A stretch of 64,000 bases of DNA from Cristatella mucedo (GCA_009760855.2 WPIO01000136.1:455001-519000), one strand, 5' to 3'; positions 10,795 to 23,240 are shown, counted from the first letter of the stretch. Notes: a model not told the origin generated them from the sequence alone. Numbers and translations are program-made.

Positions 10795-12450
10795 GTTGAT
10801 AAAATATTAATATTAATATTAATAAATTTTTCTAGCACCCTCAGATAATTTAATCTCTTTTTAGGCAATTTACATATGCTGGAAAGAAAGCGTGGTCAAA
10901 TGCTTATCGGCAAAATGCAGAATGTCAACGAGCATAACATAAAGAAGCTAGAAGTTACATTCACATTGCCGGATGTAAAATATGGTTAATTGTTGCATAC
11001 ACAGCGGCAGCAGGCATATAAGCACACAAAGGACGAATCGCAAGGACCAACTAAATGCTGGGAAAAACAGGTGGAATTTTCCTTTTTTATTTTAAATAGT
11101 ATCGAGTCATGGGATTTTGCAAGGTCAGTTCGGAGTAAGGTCCAGGCTTTGGGATGATACGAACTAAAGTCGATGTCTGCACAGAATTTGAAGCTTGCAC
11201 GGTATAGCTAGATGATTTTTGTCAGTAAAGTAGGTGTTACGATGCCTAGTCAGTGTGCAGTAGTCCTGCAAGGTAGGGTGGAGCCAGAGAATGAAGGGAC
11301 CTAAAAGTGAATGGCTGAACCTTGAAGTCGATATGATGTTGGATTGGGAGCCCATGCATATCTGAAAGAAATGGTGGGATTTAGCAGCCGCTCACGACAG
11401 ACAATAATAGCTGCAGTTTTGTATGAACTGTAAGCGCCTGATTGCACAGGCCGGTAGGCCAGCAAGCAGTGAGTTACAAAAGTCGTCAAGACAGGATGTA
11501 AAAAATGGATGGACCAATTTCGACCTAGTATCACAGCCTATGCCAACCCGAGCGTTAGCAATGCTATGTTGCTGAAAGTAGGCAGAACTGGACTGTGATG
11601 CAGGTGATCGTAGTCTAAAGTCTAGTGAAAAGTCAATCGGGAAGAGGACACCCAGATTTCGTGCGGATGAAAAAAGAAGACATGCTGACAGAGCAAACTT
11701 TGAGTATTATGACTTTCCAATTTCTGAGTCGCACTTTGTCTTAGCTTAATTAGTAAGTTGGTTGCATCGTCAATTAATGTGAGATGGTTTGCTGCCGTCT
11801 AAGTGCGGATGTCAGCCATACATGCAGCAAGAGACGTGGGAGAATTCGAAGTGCTGGGAGGCAGCAAAGCAAAGGTACAAGTGAGGTCATCTGCATGTAA
11901 TTAAATGCCTAGATTGCGCTAGGCAGTCGCGTTTACAAAAGAGAGAGAATGAACTGTGAAAAGAAGCAGACCAGGCACAGAGCCCCGAGGTTCCTCCGTA
12001 CTTCCGTGGCTCCTCGGTTATCTCTATCCGCTCGCATCAATACTCGAGAGTCTTCCGCTGAGATACGACCTACTCGTTGCCATTTCAGTGCAGTGCCGGC
12101 GAGGGGTCCAGGCGAGATGCGAGGCACTCAAAAAAGACCAACGGTATCATATGCGGCCGAAGGATCGAGCAAAGCATGCAGAGAGATTTTACCCAAGTCT
12201 GCATTCCTGATATGGTCCTTACACACCAGAAGCAAAGCTGACTCTGTGGAGTGATTAGCTCTACAGCCAGACTGGAAATTGACTGCTGGGCTTGACGTTT
12301 CAATACTCGAGGTCAGCTGGTCTGTCACAACTCTTTTCAAGGTTTTTAAATAGAAAAGGGACTTGGCGAAAGTTGCTCGAATTCTCTTGGTGTAGTGTAG
12401 GTTTCTTAATTAGTTGCCTAACTACAGCTTTTTAGTTTTGTTTTGATTTG
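10795..12450 (-). mobile_element. LINE-A degenerate copy, 3' end to reverse transcriptase start
   Basis: Starts at the (ATT)-type tail (TATTAATATTAATATTAATA), then the 3' UTR, C-terminal region, thumb and reverse transcriptase up to the CTTTTCAAGGTTTTTAAATAG region. Landmarks match 25698-27306 but with many substitutions, so it is older than that copy. Confidence 0.75.
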
Positions 12451-12660
12451 TTTCAACAGCTGCCGCAGGAAGAAGTTCTTAAAGCATCCTGTGGTCTTGG
12501 GATAGTTTCCTTAGGGGCAGCCTGACGACAGCCTTTCCGAAGGATGCAGGGATAAATCCTCGACTAAGAACACACATCTACAAAATCTCTTCATAAGTTC
12601 TTGAGATAAAGTATCCGGGCCGGAAAGACGATGCTTGACTTAATTGTGCTAGTCTTGATG
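12451..12660 (-). mobile_element. LINE reverse transcriptase start fragment, LINE-B-like
   Basis: On the - strand it reads a degenerate SGPDTLSQEL...KAVVRPL-type segment that precedes reverse transcriptase domains in this group. It differs from LINE-A at the same position, so I assign it to LINE-B with caution. Confidence 0.4.
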
Positions 12661-13229
12661 ATGCCTACAAAATACCGACTGAACTAGTGTTGTAAATCGT
12701 TTTTAACGATTCGCGGTTGCCGGTTCGATGCAATGCAGGCATGCGGATGGAAGCAGAGCGCGGCATTAATCAAGGGAGCCCATTGCTTACAAGTCGTTAA
12801 TGAAGTGCAGTCTATGCAGCCAGAAAGGGTCTTATCATCTATGCAGCACCAGCCATTGCGTACCACTGGCTTGGAACGCCAGAGAACAACTTACTGGCCA
12901 TCGCTATCACTATCCTTTTCATACGTCCAAGAAAATACATTTTGACATATCCGGTTCCAAATGCTCATAATTCAAAAAAATCTGATAATATATATCGGAT
13001 TCAATTTTGATTTTGTGTTCCTCAAGACATATCCAGACATAGTCACAATCCAGACATCCACAGAATCCACACAATTCAGACATAGTTTCTTTCTAGTATT
13101 GGATGATTTCAGCGTTCGCTTTGATAGCCCAACTGACCTAAGTGCAAATTTCCACGGTCTCTTTGTATATCCAAATCTCAAAGAGTGCTATTATTTGATC
13201 AATTTGGCAGGCGTAAGTTTCTATATCTG
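12661..13229. other. Anonymous AT-rich DNA with a 122-residue frame
   Basis: The + strand frame 12961-13329 has a region LVLDDFSVRFDSPTDLSANF that faintly resembles a LINE endonuclease GDFNVHFD block. If so, it is a very decayed fragment. No other signal. Confidence 0.25.
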
Positions 13230-13771
13230 GGATGTTAGTCACAGACTGGGCAGCAGCAAAAAACAGCTCACGAGGACGTTCTTGATGGGTAGGCGAGGGC
13301 AAGCCGTTGCCTTCTTACACTGTGAGTAGAGGCTGGGGATCAGATCAGCAGAGGCGTTCTTGAAGGCGGACGCTAAAGTAGAGCAGAGAATGACGTAGAA
13401 GAGACTTGTGGTGACATGCATTACGGAATAAACTTGCTAAGTAATCTTGCCTATCTTACTGACGATCAAGCTAGAAAAAAGATCTTCCAGATCGTGGTGA
13501 GGATCACAAGGTAATGAGCAGGACCGAAAGCGGTTGAAAGAAGGGTGGACGTTTGAAATGAGAGTTTTTGGGTTGTGTTAGCTAGGACGGATGGATATGA
13601 CATACACTGGTCGAACCGAAATGTATCTGGTCGATGACGTACCGAGGGCAAAGTTAGAGGATCAAACTCATCCAGAACAAAAGCTTGCAATGAGTTGCAG
13701 CCGAGCCACGTTGCCCAAATGACAGAAGGTCGGGGCGGGGTTTGGATTGAGATGAAGATATGAGTAGGCTG
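13230..13771 (-). mobile_element. LINE endonuclease-to-RT linker fragment
   Basis: The - strand frame 13466-13792 reads LDEFDPLTLPSVRHRPDTF, which matches LDEFAPLTKRTVRPRPDCL in the LINE-A reference. Strong divergence suggests LINE-B or an old relative. It abuts the outer LINE-A of the nest at about 13772. Confidence 0.5.
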
Positions 13772-14940
13772 CCGAAAGGTCAAGCAAAGCAAGCAGAGAG
13801 GCTCTACCTAAGTCTGCATTCCCAAGTTTTAGTCGTTTTACACCCGAAGCAATGCTGAGAATGTGGATTGATTAGCTCTAAAACCAGACTGAAAGTTGCT
13901 GGCAATGTTAAAAGTTTCAAACTATGAATTCAGCCGATCTGCCACGACTCGTTCCAGTGTCTTTGATAGGAATGACAGAAGGGAGACTGGGTGGTAGTTG
14001 CTCAAGTTCTCTTGGTCTAGTGTCGTTTTCTTGAGAAGTGGCCTGACTACAGCTTTTTTGAAAGGTGCTGGGACATGACCTGAAGCTAATGACATATTTG
14101 TGATGTTAATTGTGCATGGCAGTAGTAGCACATCAATGCATCGTAGAAGCAGGTCAGTGGAACTTAGGTCTAGATGACTAGTTCTCTTGTTTGATTAGTA
14201 TATGAACTTCATGACGAGGTCAGAAGTGACCCCCTTGAATGTCTACATTAAAGCGCTGCATGGAGTAGAGGGACACGATTCCGGTGGTTATGCTGCCATC
14301 ATAAGGTCAGAATTTCAATCCGAGTTTAAGAGGCACCACTCCACTGAAACCGCTCTCCTCCGTGTTAACTATGACATTCTATGCGGCAGTGATGACGATA
14401 ATGCAACCGCCATAGCTCTGCTGGATCTCTCAGCTGCCGTCAATAATATTGATCACGATGTCTTACTTGAACGATTGAGAACAACGATCGGTCCGAAAGA
14501 GGCACTGGCATGGTTTAAATCGTACTTGTCTGATCGTGTTCAATCTGTTTCGTGTGGGGTTCAGGTCTCATCTACGAGACTAGTCACCTGTGGAGTCCCT
14601 CAAGGGTTAGTCCTCGGTCCCTTGCTGTTCACCATTCATACTCAACCTCTGTGTTATGTGATTAAAACCCATGGAATATGATATCACTTTTATGCTAACA
14701 ATACTCAGCTGCATTTGTAATTCAATCCGTCGGAATCTAATGCAGCAACTGATAAACTGGCTGCTTGCAATGCTGACATCACGATCCTAGATGTCGGCCA
14801 CTGCTGACATCCAGATCATAGATGTCGGCCAATTTCTTGAAACTAAATAACGATAAAACAGAACTGCTGCTCATAGGACACCCTAAGCTCGTGGCTAGAT
14901 TAGAAGGCGTTGCTCTTCTAATAGGTGATGTTGTGCGACT

Positions 14941-15300
14941 ATAATAATAATAATAATGTACTTAATAAAGCGCCCTCAGATAACTTAATCTCTTTCTAGG
15001 CGCTTTACATTTGCTGCAAAGGGAAATGCAATTGAATGGTAAGTAAAATCATGCTTGAAAAACAAACAAAATGAATAACATGGTTAGGGGTGACATGCAC
15101 ACGGTCAGCATGCAAATGTGGTTAGTGGCAACATGCACAGTGTCAGCACGCATAAGCACGTGAAGGACAAATCACAAAGACCCACTAAATGCTGTCCTAA
15201 ATAGGTGTGTTTTTAAGTTTCTTTTAAATGTGGTCAAGTCAGGTGATGTTCTGACGCAGGTCAGGAGGGAGTTCCAGGCTTTGGGAGCATACGAACTAAA
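14941..15300 (-). mobile_element. LINE-A 3' fragment inserted in LINE-B
   Basis: Begins with (TAA)n at 14941 and contains the LINE-A 3' UTR up to ATACGAACTAAA. The LINE-B sequence on the two sides (…GTTGTGCGACT and CAACGTGCTCGAAA…) is contiguous in the LINE-B copy at 48485-48530. A 5'-truncated insertion. Confidence 0.85.
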
Positions 15301-15904
15301 CAACGTGCTCGAAATTTAGGTGTCATTTTCAACAGCTGCCTAAATTTTAAATGATTTATTCAGAAGACTGCTTCTACAGCTTGCCATCACGTCCGATCCC
15401 TACCTAAAATAAGGACCTGTCTTTCCTGGTGGCTTGTAAACAATTCAACTAGCTCCTTAGTTCTGATTGGCTTGATAATTGTAATTCTCTTTTCGCTGGG
15501 CTACCAAAAAAAGAGCTAGGCCACTGAAAAAGGCTATGGATATGGCTGCAAGGCTAGCTTTAAAGTGCCAGAGGTTTATCTCTTGTGATAAAAGAGCTAG
15601 GATGGCATCCGGTTGATCAGCAGATACAGAGCAAAGTTCTTAAGCTGACCTACAAGACCCGTCACGGCTTATCTCCTCCGTACCTAGCTGAACTGCTGCA
15701 TCACTTTTGCTTCCTCGTGACTTCAGGTTCCGCATAGAAAATTAATTAGCTGTTCCATACCTCAGCTTAACGACCGTTGGCGATAGAAGCTTAACCTCTG
15801 CTGGTCCTAGACTGTTGAACCTGCTTCGACAATTCTTATACAACGACAACTACTCTACTTCTGCCGACTAGGGCTCATCCTTTCCAGCGGTAATGAGCTG
15901 CTAC

Positions 15905-17685
15905 ATAATAATATTAATAATAATAAAAATAATAATAATGCACTCGATAAAGCACCCTCAAAGAACATAATCTCTTTCTAGGCACTTCACATTTGCTGCA
16001 AAGGGAAATGCGATTGAATGACGAGTAATATGATGCTTGACAAACAACGTGAATAACATGGTTAGGGGTGACATGCACAGGGTCAGCATGAAAATGTGGT
16101 TAGTGTCAGGATGCACAGTGTCAGCACGCATAAGCACATCAAGGACCAATCACAGGGACCCACTAAATTCTTCCCTAGATAGGTGTGTTTTTAAGTTCTT
16201 TTTAATGTGGTCAAGTCAGGGGATGTTGTGACGCAAGTTGGGAGTGAGTTCCATGCTTTGAGAGCATACGAGCTAAATGCACGGCGTCCAAAGGATTTGA
16301 GGTTTGTACAAGGTATAGGTAAACTGTTGGATTCCGAAAAGCAGATGGTACGATGCTTGACCTGGTGGGGGAGTAGATCTGAGAGATAGGCTGGAGCCAA
16401 AGAATGAAGTGACGTAAAAGTGAGCGAAAAAACCTTGAAGTCGATCCGTTGCTTGACTGGTAGCCAGTGCAGGTCGGCGAGAAGTGGTGCGATGTGGCAA
16501 CTGAGACGCCCACGACAGACAAGCCAAAGCTGCAGAGTTTTGCGCCAGCTGCAATCGCCTGATGGCACATGCCGGTAGGACAGTAAGCAGTGAGTTACAG
16601 AAGTCAAGACGGGATGTTACGAATGCACGGACCAACTTAGACGTGGTATCCTTATCTAAACAAGCCCGCATTTTAGCAATGTTATGTAGCTGAAAGTAGG
16701 CAGATTTGACTGTGGATCTGATGTGGTCGTCTAACGAGAGGTCACTTTGGAACATGACACCTAGGTTTTGAGCTGGTTCAACAGGAGATATGCCGGCAGA
16801 GACAATTTGAGTGTCAGCCTTTCCAATTTGTGAATCACACTGGGTTTGCCCATTACTAGTAAGTTAGTTTTCTCATCGTTTAGTTTTAGAAAATTTGCTG
16901 CCATCCAAGTGCGGATGTCATCAATACATGCAGCAAGTGAGTTCGAGTTTCAAGAGAATTTGAGGTACTCGAAGGCTGGAAGGGATCAAAGCAAAGGTAC
17001 AACTGAGTGTCATGTGCATAGAAGTGAAAGCCTAGATTGTGCTTGGGAATAACATCATCAATTGGGAGAGTATAAACCGGAAAACAAGCCTAACTTAGCA
17101 CTGAGCCCTGAGGTACCCCATATTTCAGAGGTAACACGGATTATCTTTGTCCATTCACGTCAATACTCTGGAGTTTCCCACTGAGATATTACCTGAACCA
17201 TTGCAGAGCAGTACTAGTGACGCCCAGGCGAGATGAGAGGCACTTTAGAAGAACTTTGTGATCGATAGTATTAAAAGCTGCCCAAAGATCGAGAGAAACA
17301 AGCAGAGACACTCTAACCATGTCTGCATTCCTAAGTAGGTTGTTGTATACCCTAAGCAACGCTGACTCTGTGGAGTGATTAGCTCTAAAGCCAGACTGGG
17401 ACTTACTAGCAAGGTTTGAAGTTTCGATATATGAGTTCAGCTGGTCCGCTACGACCCGTTCCAATGTTTTTTATAGGAATGGTAGAAGGGAGACTGGGTG
17501 GTAGCTGCTCAAGTTCTCTTGGTCGAGTGTCGCTTTCTTGAGAAGTGGCCTGGCTACAGCTTTTGTGAAAGGTGCTGGGACATGACCTGAGGCTAATGAT
17601 AAATTAATGATGTTAGATATGCAGGGCAGCAGCAGATCAATGCAATATAGGAGCAGGACAGTGGTAATAGGGTCCAAAGTACTTG
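15905..17685 (-). mobile_element. LINE-A 5'-truncated copy inserted in LINE-B
   Basis: Runs from the ATT-type tail at 15905 through 3' UTR, C-terminal coding (frame 16191-16607), thumb (16273-16755) and reverse transcriptase (17189-17701). LINE-B text on the left (CAGCGGTAATGAGCTGCTAC) resumes on the right (AGCTACTCACTACTTCAACT), as in the uninterrupted LINE-B at 47880-47940. Confidence 0.85.
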
Positions 17686-19064
17686 CTTCCAAGCTACTCA
17701 CTACTTCAACTGCTCTCCTGACTATGCTATGTTTCCCACTTTCTCTTTGTTGAGTGAGACGAAGTTCTTGGCAACCGAATGCGTACGGAAAGCCGATTAA
17801 GCTGTTAGTGCACTATTCAAAACTCTCCGGCATAGCACCCAAATAGTCTTTGTGGCTTTGTGGAGTTACAGACGGAGATACATCATCATCATTACAATCG
17901 TCAACATCCTTGGTGTTGTCTATCTTGTCTACAAAGAAGCTAGAAAAGCGATCAGATAGATCATTACAGGAATCACTACGTAAGGAGCTAGCTAACCTGC
18001 TAGTGGTTAAGATGGTTGAAGGTAGACATCAGAATTGTTGGATTGTGCATCTGTGATTCAGCAATGTTTTTATAGAAGCTAGACTTGGCCTTTGTTAGGA
18101 TTGATTGGTATCATCTACAGTAGTCTTCGTATGCCTGTCGCTGGACAATCAGTCCTGATCTATTGTATGCTTTTCAGGCTTGCCCTTACCTGACAGCTAG
18201 TTTTAAGCCTGTGGTAAACCATAGGCCGTCTTAGCGAGGGTGCACCACGGGCTCAGTAAGAGGGGCAAAGTCGCCGAGCCTGTCAGCTATTGTCATGTGG
18301 TAGCAATCTACCAATGATGACAGGTCGGAAGGGTAATTAAGCAGCAAAGGCAAGGCAGATAGATATTCTTGCTCGGACAGCATCAATGTCAAGGGTCTTG
18401 AGGTTTCGCGATTCACAAGCGATTTTAGATGAGGAAGGGTGGGCATACATTGTAGACTGAATGCGATCTGCTAGTGGTCAGATAAGCAGAATCTGATAAT
18501 AATTGGTGATGGAAAAGTGCAGTTGTGTGAGAAAACTTGGTCAAGTGTGTGACGTTTGATGTGAGTAGGGTCATTCAAATGAGCCAAAAGAGAGAATGAG
18601 TCAGTCAGTGCACAAAACTCAGTGCTGAAGGCGTCCGATAAGTTATCAAAATGAATGTTGAAATCACCCACAATGAGGAAAGATCGATTTATCGCGCACA
18701 GAATTGAAATGAGATCAGATAAATCTTACATAAATGAGGACTTGGTTTCTGGTGGGCGATTGACTTCTGCTACTATTGGTTGCTTGTTGTCGGGTGAAAT
18801 CAATGAAAGACTGCTTTGAGTATACCACAAACTGCTTAAATCGAATTTATAGCATGTGATTATAGCAAGTCTACCTCCAGTTTTGATTGATCTAGGGATT
18901 TGCAAGGAGGAGAAACTAGCCGGAGTAGCGTCTTTAATTGTCACGCAGTTTACCGATTTCAGCTAAGTATCAGTCAAGGTGAGCAGGTCGATACCTTTTT
19001 CAGAAACATCGTCGCTTATTACAAGGATTGTATAGCTCATAGATCGATCTTCCCAAAGACAAGC

Positions 19065-19197
19065 CAATGGTTAAGGTGTTCACTCCTACCGAGGCCTGGC
19101 TGAGGTCATGGACTCGACCCACGAGGCATATGTGAAGCGTCTGAAAAGAGATTAAGTTCTCTTTGGGCGCTATGCAAATTAATTATATATATTTTTT
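19065..19197 (+). mobile_element. SINE-2 copy 1 with LINE-A-type tail
   Basis: Head CAATGGTTAAGGTGTTC (A-box-like) and GGACTCGACCC (B-box-like), then a tail GTGAAGCGTCTGAAAAGAG with ATTAAGTTCTCTTTGGGCGC, closely matching the LINE-A 3' end. AAGC flanks both sides (19061-19064, 19198-19201) and the LINE-A host is continuous across it. Confidence 0.75.
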
Positions 19198-19529
19198 AAG
19201 CTTCAAGTTGGGCAGCCGGAGTTATAACAGGCCTGATGAACACTAAGTTAGAGAGATGGAGAGATTCACAGTAACGTTTGGGGGAGAATGGGCTGAGTGG
19301 TTCGCGACAATGCTTTGGAATACCAAACGAGTGGTGTACTCAGCTTGTCGCTCCCGTAAAACGAGCGACGTCTCAACTGGTGGACCCGGCCCAGCGGCTA
19401 CTCTGGGACACTTTTCTTTTGTTAATGCATAACTCACGGATCGTAGCAACAGCAATGACATCTAGAAATGCATTTCAACTAGATAACGAAGCGATAATAA
19501 GTATGCACGATCATGACAAACATGCAGGT

Positions 19530-20205
19530 GAGTCAATACTTGCTGGCCTACCGACCAGTGCAATCAGGAGCTTACAGCTGGTGCAAAACTCTGCAGCTAT
19601 GCTTGTCTGTCGTGATCGTCGCAGTTGCCACGTCACACCACTTCTCACCGACCTGCACTGGCTCCTAGTCAAGCAAAGCATCGACTTCAAGGTTTTGTCA
19701 CCCACTTTCAGGTCCCTTCGTTCTATTGTTCCAACCAACCTATCAGAACTACTCTTCCACCAGGCAAGGCAGCGTTCCACCCGCTTTTCGGAATCTAACT
19801 GTTTACCTATACCACATGCAAACCTCGAATCTTTTGGAGACCGTGGCTTTAGTTCGTATGCCCCAAAGCCTGGAACTCACTCCCGACCTGCGTCACGATA
19901 TCTCCAGACTTGTCCACATTTAAAAAAGAAACCAAAAACGCATCTATTTATGACAAAATTTAGTGGGTCCCTATGATTTGGCCCTAAAGTGCTTTTGCGT
20001 GCTGATGCTGTTGCATGCTGCCACTAACCGCACTTGCATGCTGACCTATTGCAGGTCACTCATAACCATGTTATTATTGCTGTTTATTGAGCTTGCTATC
20101 ACTAACCATTCGATCGTCCTTCATTTGCAGCAAATGTAAAGCACCTAGAGAGATTGAGTTCTCCGAGGAAACTTTATTAAATGTACTACTATTATTATTA
20201 TTATT
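19530..20205 (+). mobile_element. LINE-A 3' fragment inserted in the outer LINE-A 5' region
   Basis: Opposite strand to its host. It carries the C-terminal coding part (frame 19278-19976, from SILAGLPTSAIRSL onward to FSGSL), the 3' UTR and an (ATT)n tail ending near 20205. Host text CAAACATGCAGGT before it and CTAGCTGCCGGCG after it are adjacent in the reference copy (47118-47136). Confidence 0.85.
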
Positions 20206-20440
20206 ACTAGCTGCCGGCGTACCTAACGCTACCGCCGGCTTGGCACACCCAGCAGCCCGAAGCGATAAGCGTTTAGATGTCCATAGGCACGTAATTTCCT
20301 ATGTATTATGGTTAAAAAAGAAACCGATAAGCTTTAAACATGTCTGAGCTGTATCCGTTGCCATATACATTGTTCGCAAGAACTTCGTTTTTCGGAAGAG
20401 AATTCTGCAACGAACCAGGAACGCTCGCAGAGCGCTCAGT

Positions 20441-21017
20441 GCGCTGCAGCAATACGTCAATGTCAACAAAGTCTCAGCCACAGCCAACATTAAATTATAA
20501 TCTTCATGGACAATATATAGTGTTATAAGGAGCTTAATGTAGATTAAACCGGCATTTCCTCGAAAACATTTTAGAGTGGCTCGTAGATTAAATAAGGACA
20601 TGATTCCTCCTAAAATCGGCAGTTTTTGCATTGTCTACTTTCCTTCTTACCGACGCCGACTTTTCTCTTAGTCTGGGCGTTACACTGCCGATAGTGGGAA
20701 CTCTGACGGCCGGATTAGACCCACACGCACCAGCTTGTTCAAATGTCGAACTCTGAATAAGGCGAAAGGATCCCCCCCCCCCCGCGGATGCCCTCAGGAC
20801 GACATCTGCAGAAACGGATTTTGCTGCAGCAGTCCACTTGTAGACGAGCTGGAGAAGAGGAAGATGAAACGAAAAGTTAAGCATATTAGCTAGCTCGGTC
20901 GAGATTGCGTATACTGTATAGGCACCATTAATGGCGCGTGTGGCCGCATTCCATCAAAAGACACGTGGCGTCTGCTTTTGTAGGCGTGGGGGAAGCCGTG
21001 GCTACAACGTATAGACC
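20441..21017. other. Anonymous DNA with a 12-base C run
   Basis: No gene recognised. The run of 12 C at 20772-20783 is a likely sequencing weak point. Confidence 0.4.
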
Positions 21018-21026
21018 TATATAAAC
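21018..21026 (+). promoter_or_regulatory. TATA box candidate
   Basis: TATATAAAC in a moderately CpG-rich stretch; downstream sequence to 21700 has no recognisable protein but keeps frame 21367-21690 open. The function of any transcript is unknown. Confidence 0.3.
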
Positions 21027-21029
21027 GCC

Positions 21030-21799
21030 CACAAGCTGGGATTTGTCCTGACCTCTGCCACGAACTCGAGGGTGATTGGCAGCCGAAGCTGTAGCGCTCG
21101 CCGGTCATACACGTGACGCGCCCCAACGTTTCGATTGATCGGTCAGTAGCAGCGAGAGCGCTCTAAAGTAGGATCTGGTGCGACTTAACGAAGGTCGACC
21201 GATTTGGCTTTACTCCAAGATCTAGTGGCGCAGTAACCCAGAGTAGAGGGAAATTGGCTGCGAGCCCATCGAGTCATCAGAGCCAGACGAGTGGAAACCT
21301 TCGTCGGAAATCGTCAGCGTCGAGTCGAGGAGGAAAGACGATCAAATAAACTCAGCAGTCTCGACGGTGGCTTCGAAGGCTTTTAGGGAAGGCCAGGGCT
21401 GCGAAGCTGCTTCCGAAGATCTTCAAATGAAAAAGAACCATGGCAGCGTCTTTTGCAGAGAAGGCGCAGTAGTAGTAGTTTTTTCGTCACGTAGCAACGG
21501 ATCCTGTCTTGGACGGATGCTGTTTAACAAGCAGCTCGCGAAGAATAGGCCCCTCAAAGTGTCCGCACGGTTTAGGTCAGTTCGGATCAGGGCAGCTGGC
21601 TTTCGGACACTTATCGCGGGCTATGTCAAGGCAAGATCGGCAAATAACTCCGGCTCTGGCGACCCACCCGTGCTGCTGTCAAGTCGTTAAGAGCGGCTGT
21701 TTCCGTTGCTAAGTGACGCTCTCCTGAGAAGCAAATCCTCATTAAGACTGCGAAGCTGAATACGTTCGACACACGGCGGCCATGCTGGTCCCTACGGTC
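21030..21799. other. CpG-moderate DNA downstream of TATA candidate
   Basis: Frame 21367-21690 (107 residues, +) resembles nothing known. A short AGT repeat lies near 21469-21480. Confidence 0.35.
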
Positions 21800-22250
21800 T
21801 TGCCATCCTGTTTAGACTGCTGTAGCTCATCACTCCCACGTCATACTGCTTATGCGATTAGACGCTTACAGCAGGTGCTAAACTCGGCTGCCAGGCTTGT
21901 CTGATTTGAACTTTGCAGCTTGTACATTATACCACTTCTAACCGACCTTCATTGGCCCCAATTAAGCAGTGTTTCGAATTCAAGATTCTGTCACTGTCAG
22001 GTCCCTTCCTTCTCCTGCTCCAACTTACGTACAGAAAAACTGTCTATTCAGGCTCTGCATTGTACAGCCACGTCTTCAGATTCCTTTTTTTAGCTGTATC
22101 TTTAACTTACCTCAAGTCCACTGGAGATCGTGCTTTCAGTTATCGTGCTCCCAAAGCCTAGAAATCACTCCCGACTGACGTCACGACACGTCGTGACTGG
22201 ACTACAAACTTAAAAGCATCAACAGCCCGAGTGTTCTGCACAACTGTTTG
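21800..22250 (+). mobile_element. LINE-A C-terminal fragment, old
   Basis: Reads decayed LINE-A text: GCGATTAGACGCTTACAGC, the QNSAARL-type segment and GCTCCCAAAGCCTAGAA, matching 2860-3200. Frames broken repeatedly. Confidence 0.7.
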
Positions 22251-22964
22251 CTCCTCTGGGCAAATGGCTCTTGACAGCTATTAAAGCCTTCTCAAAGCTA
22301 CTTTTAGAACGCTATTCAGCTCCCAACACCGACCTGTGGTTTGCGAGCAATTAACGAGGGCGTTTGGAGCTTGCTTTTGAAAAGATGCTGTCAATTTAGC
22401 CCCAGCGGGAGCCGGGATAGAGCAACCGGAAGCGAAATGATCCAACATTGACCTGGTTAGGCCACTTCTCCTCAGGTAGTTCAGCGCGACAGTCTCCTCT
22501 GTGTAGCAGCCTGCAGAGCTGATCACAAATAAAAGCAAGATCTTAGCTATTCCTTAGCGGGAGAACTTGAGAAGCCTTACGTTCCCATCCAAAGAGATCG
22601 ACTAGCAACGGTGGAGCGCTGAAGGGACATTGAGCTGAATGCTTTTCTAGCGCCGAAGTGACGGGGGACAAGAGCAAACGACCTGACTGAGCGTGACTTA
22701 AGTATTTGCTAGCCTGTCGATTGGCATGCCCGAAAAAAACCAAGGGCTCCATTAAAAGAACTGCCTTCTTCTCTGGAACGCAATTGATTGGCTCCCTCTC
22801 CGGCAGTTCCTCGGCTGCCACGCAAGCCGCCCGCGAGGGCTACTTGGCCACTTAAGCAAACTCATATTCCCCATTTTTGGTAAGAATCTGAATGCCCCTC
22901 AAAATGCGTACCTCTCGTATGCATTTTCAGACTCATATAGCAGGAAAACTGCATTAGCATCTCT
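22251..22964. other. Anonymous DNA
   Basis: No repeat or gene recognised. Frames at 22281-22538 and 22543-22821 (-) resemble nothing known. Confidence 0.35.
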
Positions 22965-23240
22965 AAAAATGATAATAGTAATAGTTATAATACTAGTACA
23001 TTTGTATACCACTCTCAGAGAACTGAGCACAGATGTTGTACAGAAGGCAATACCAAATTATTCGTAGTAACATCCGCAAGCAGCAGGTGCCGTGTAAGCA
23101 GGTGTACGAAAAACAAATCACAAAGATCCACCAAATGCTTTCATAAACAGGTGCGTGTTAAGCTTCTTTTTAAATGTCTTTGCGTCAGCGGACGTTGTGA
23201 CGTGGGTCGGTAGTGAGTTCCAGGCATTCTGAGGTAATTG
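22965..23240 (-). mobile_element. LINE-A 3' UTR fragment, old
   Basis: ATA/ATT-rich tail, then CTCAGAGAACTGAG, CAAATCACAAAGATCCACC and GCTTCTTTTTAAATG, all in the LINE-A 3' UTR order on the - strand. Ends at GTGAGTTCCAGGC. Confidence 0.7.

Larger units (their letters stand above)
14306..17890 (+). mobile_element. LINE-B inserted in outer LINE-A (itself interrupted twice)
   Basis: LINE-B on the + strand in pieces 14306-14940, 15301-15904 and 17686-17890. The first piece holds the reverse transcriptase (within frame 14202-14681: SAAVNNIDHDVLLERL, GVPQGLVLGPLLF), with YADD decayed to YANN. The last ends in the LINE-B 3' signature and a CAT-rich tail. The flanking LINE-A text at 14270-14305 and 17895-17940 is contiguous in the reference copy (45597-45690). 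Confidence 0.8.
13772..20440 (-). mobile_element. Outer LINE-A copy of a multi-level nest
   Basis: LINE-A on the - strand, present in pieces: 13772-14305 (reverse transcriptase start), 17891-19060 (endonuclease; frame 18471-18671 has GDFNIHFD, THIKRHTLDQVF and SDH), 19202-19529 and 20206-20440 (5' region). Each gap is filled by another element, and flanks on both sides of each gap are contiguous in the reference copy at 43725-47365. The region 3' of the reverse transcriptase start is missing from this copy. Confidence 0.8.

Noticed and set aside
12961-13329. 122-residue frame as a conserved host protein
   Set aside because: Only a faint endonuclease-like stretch is visible, in AT-rich DNA with few stops by composition; no gene context.
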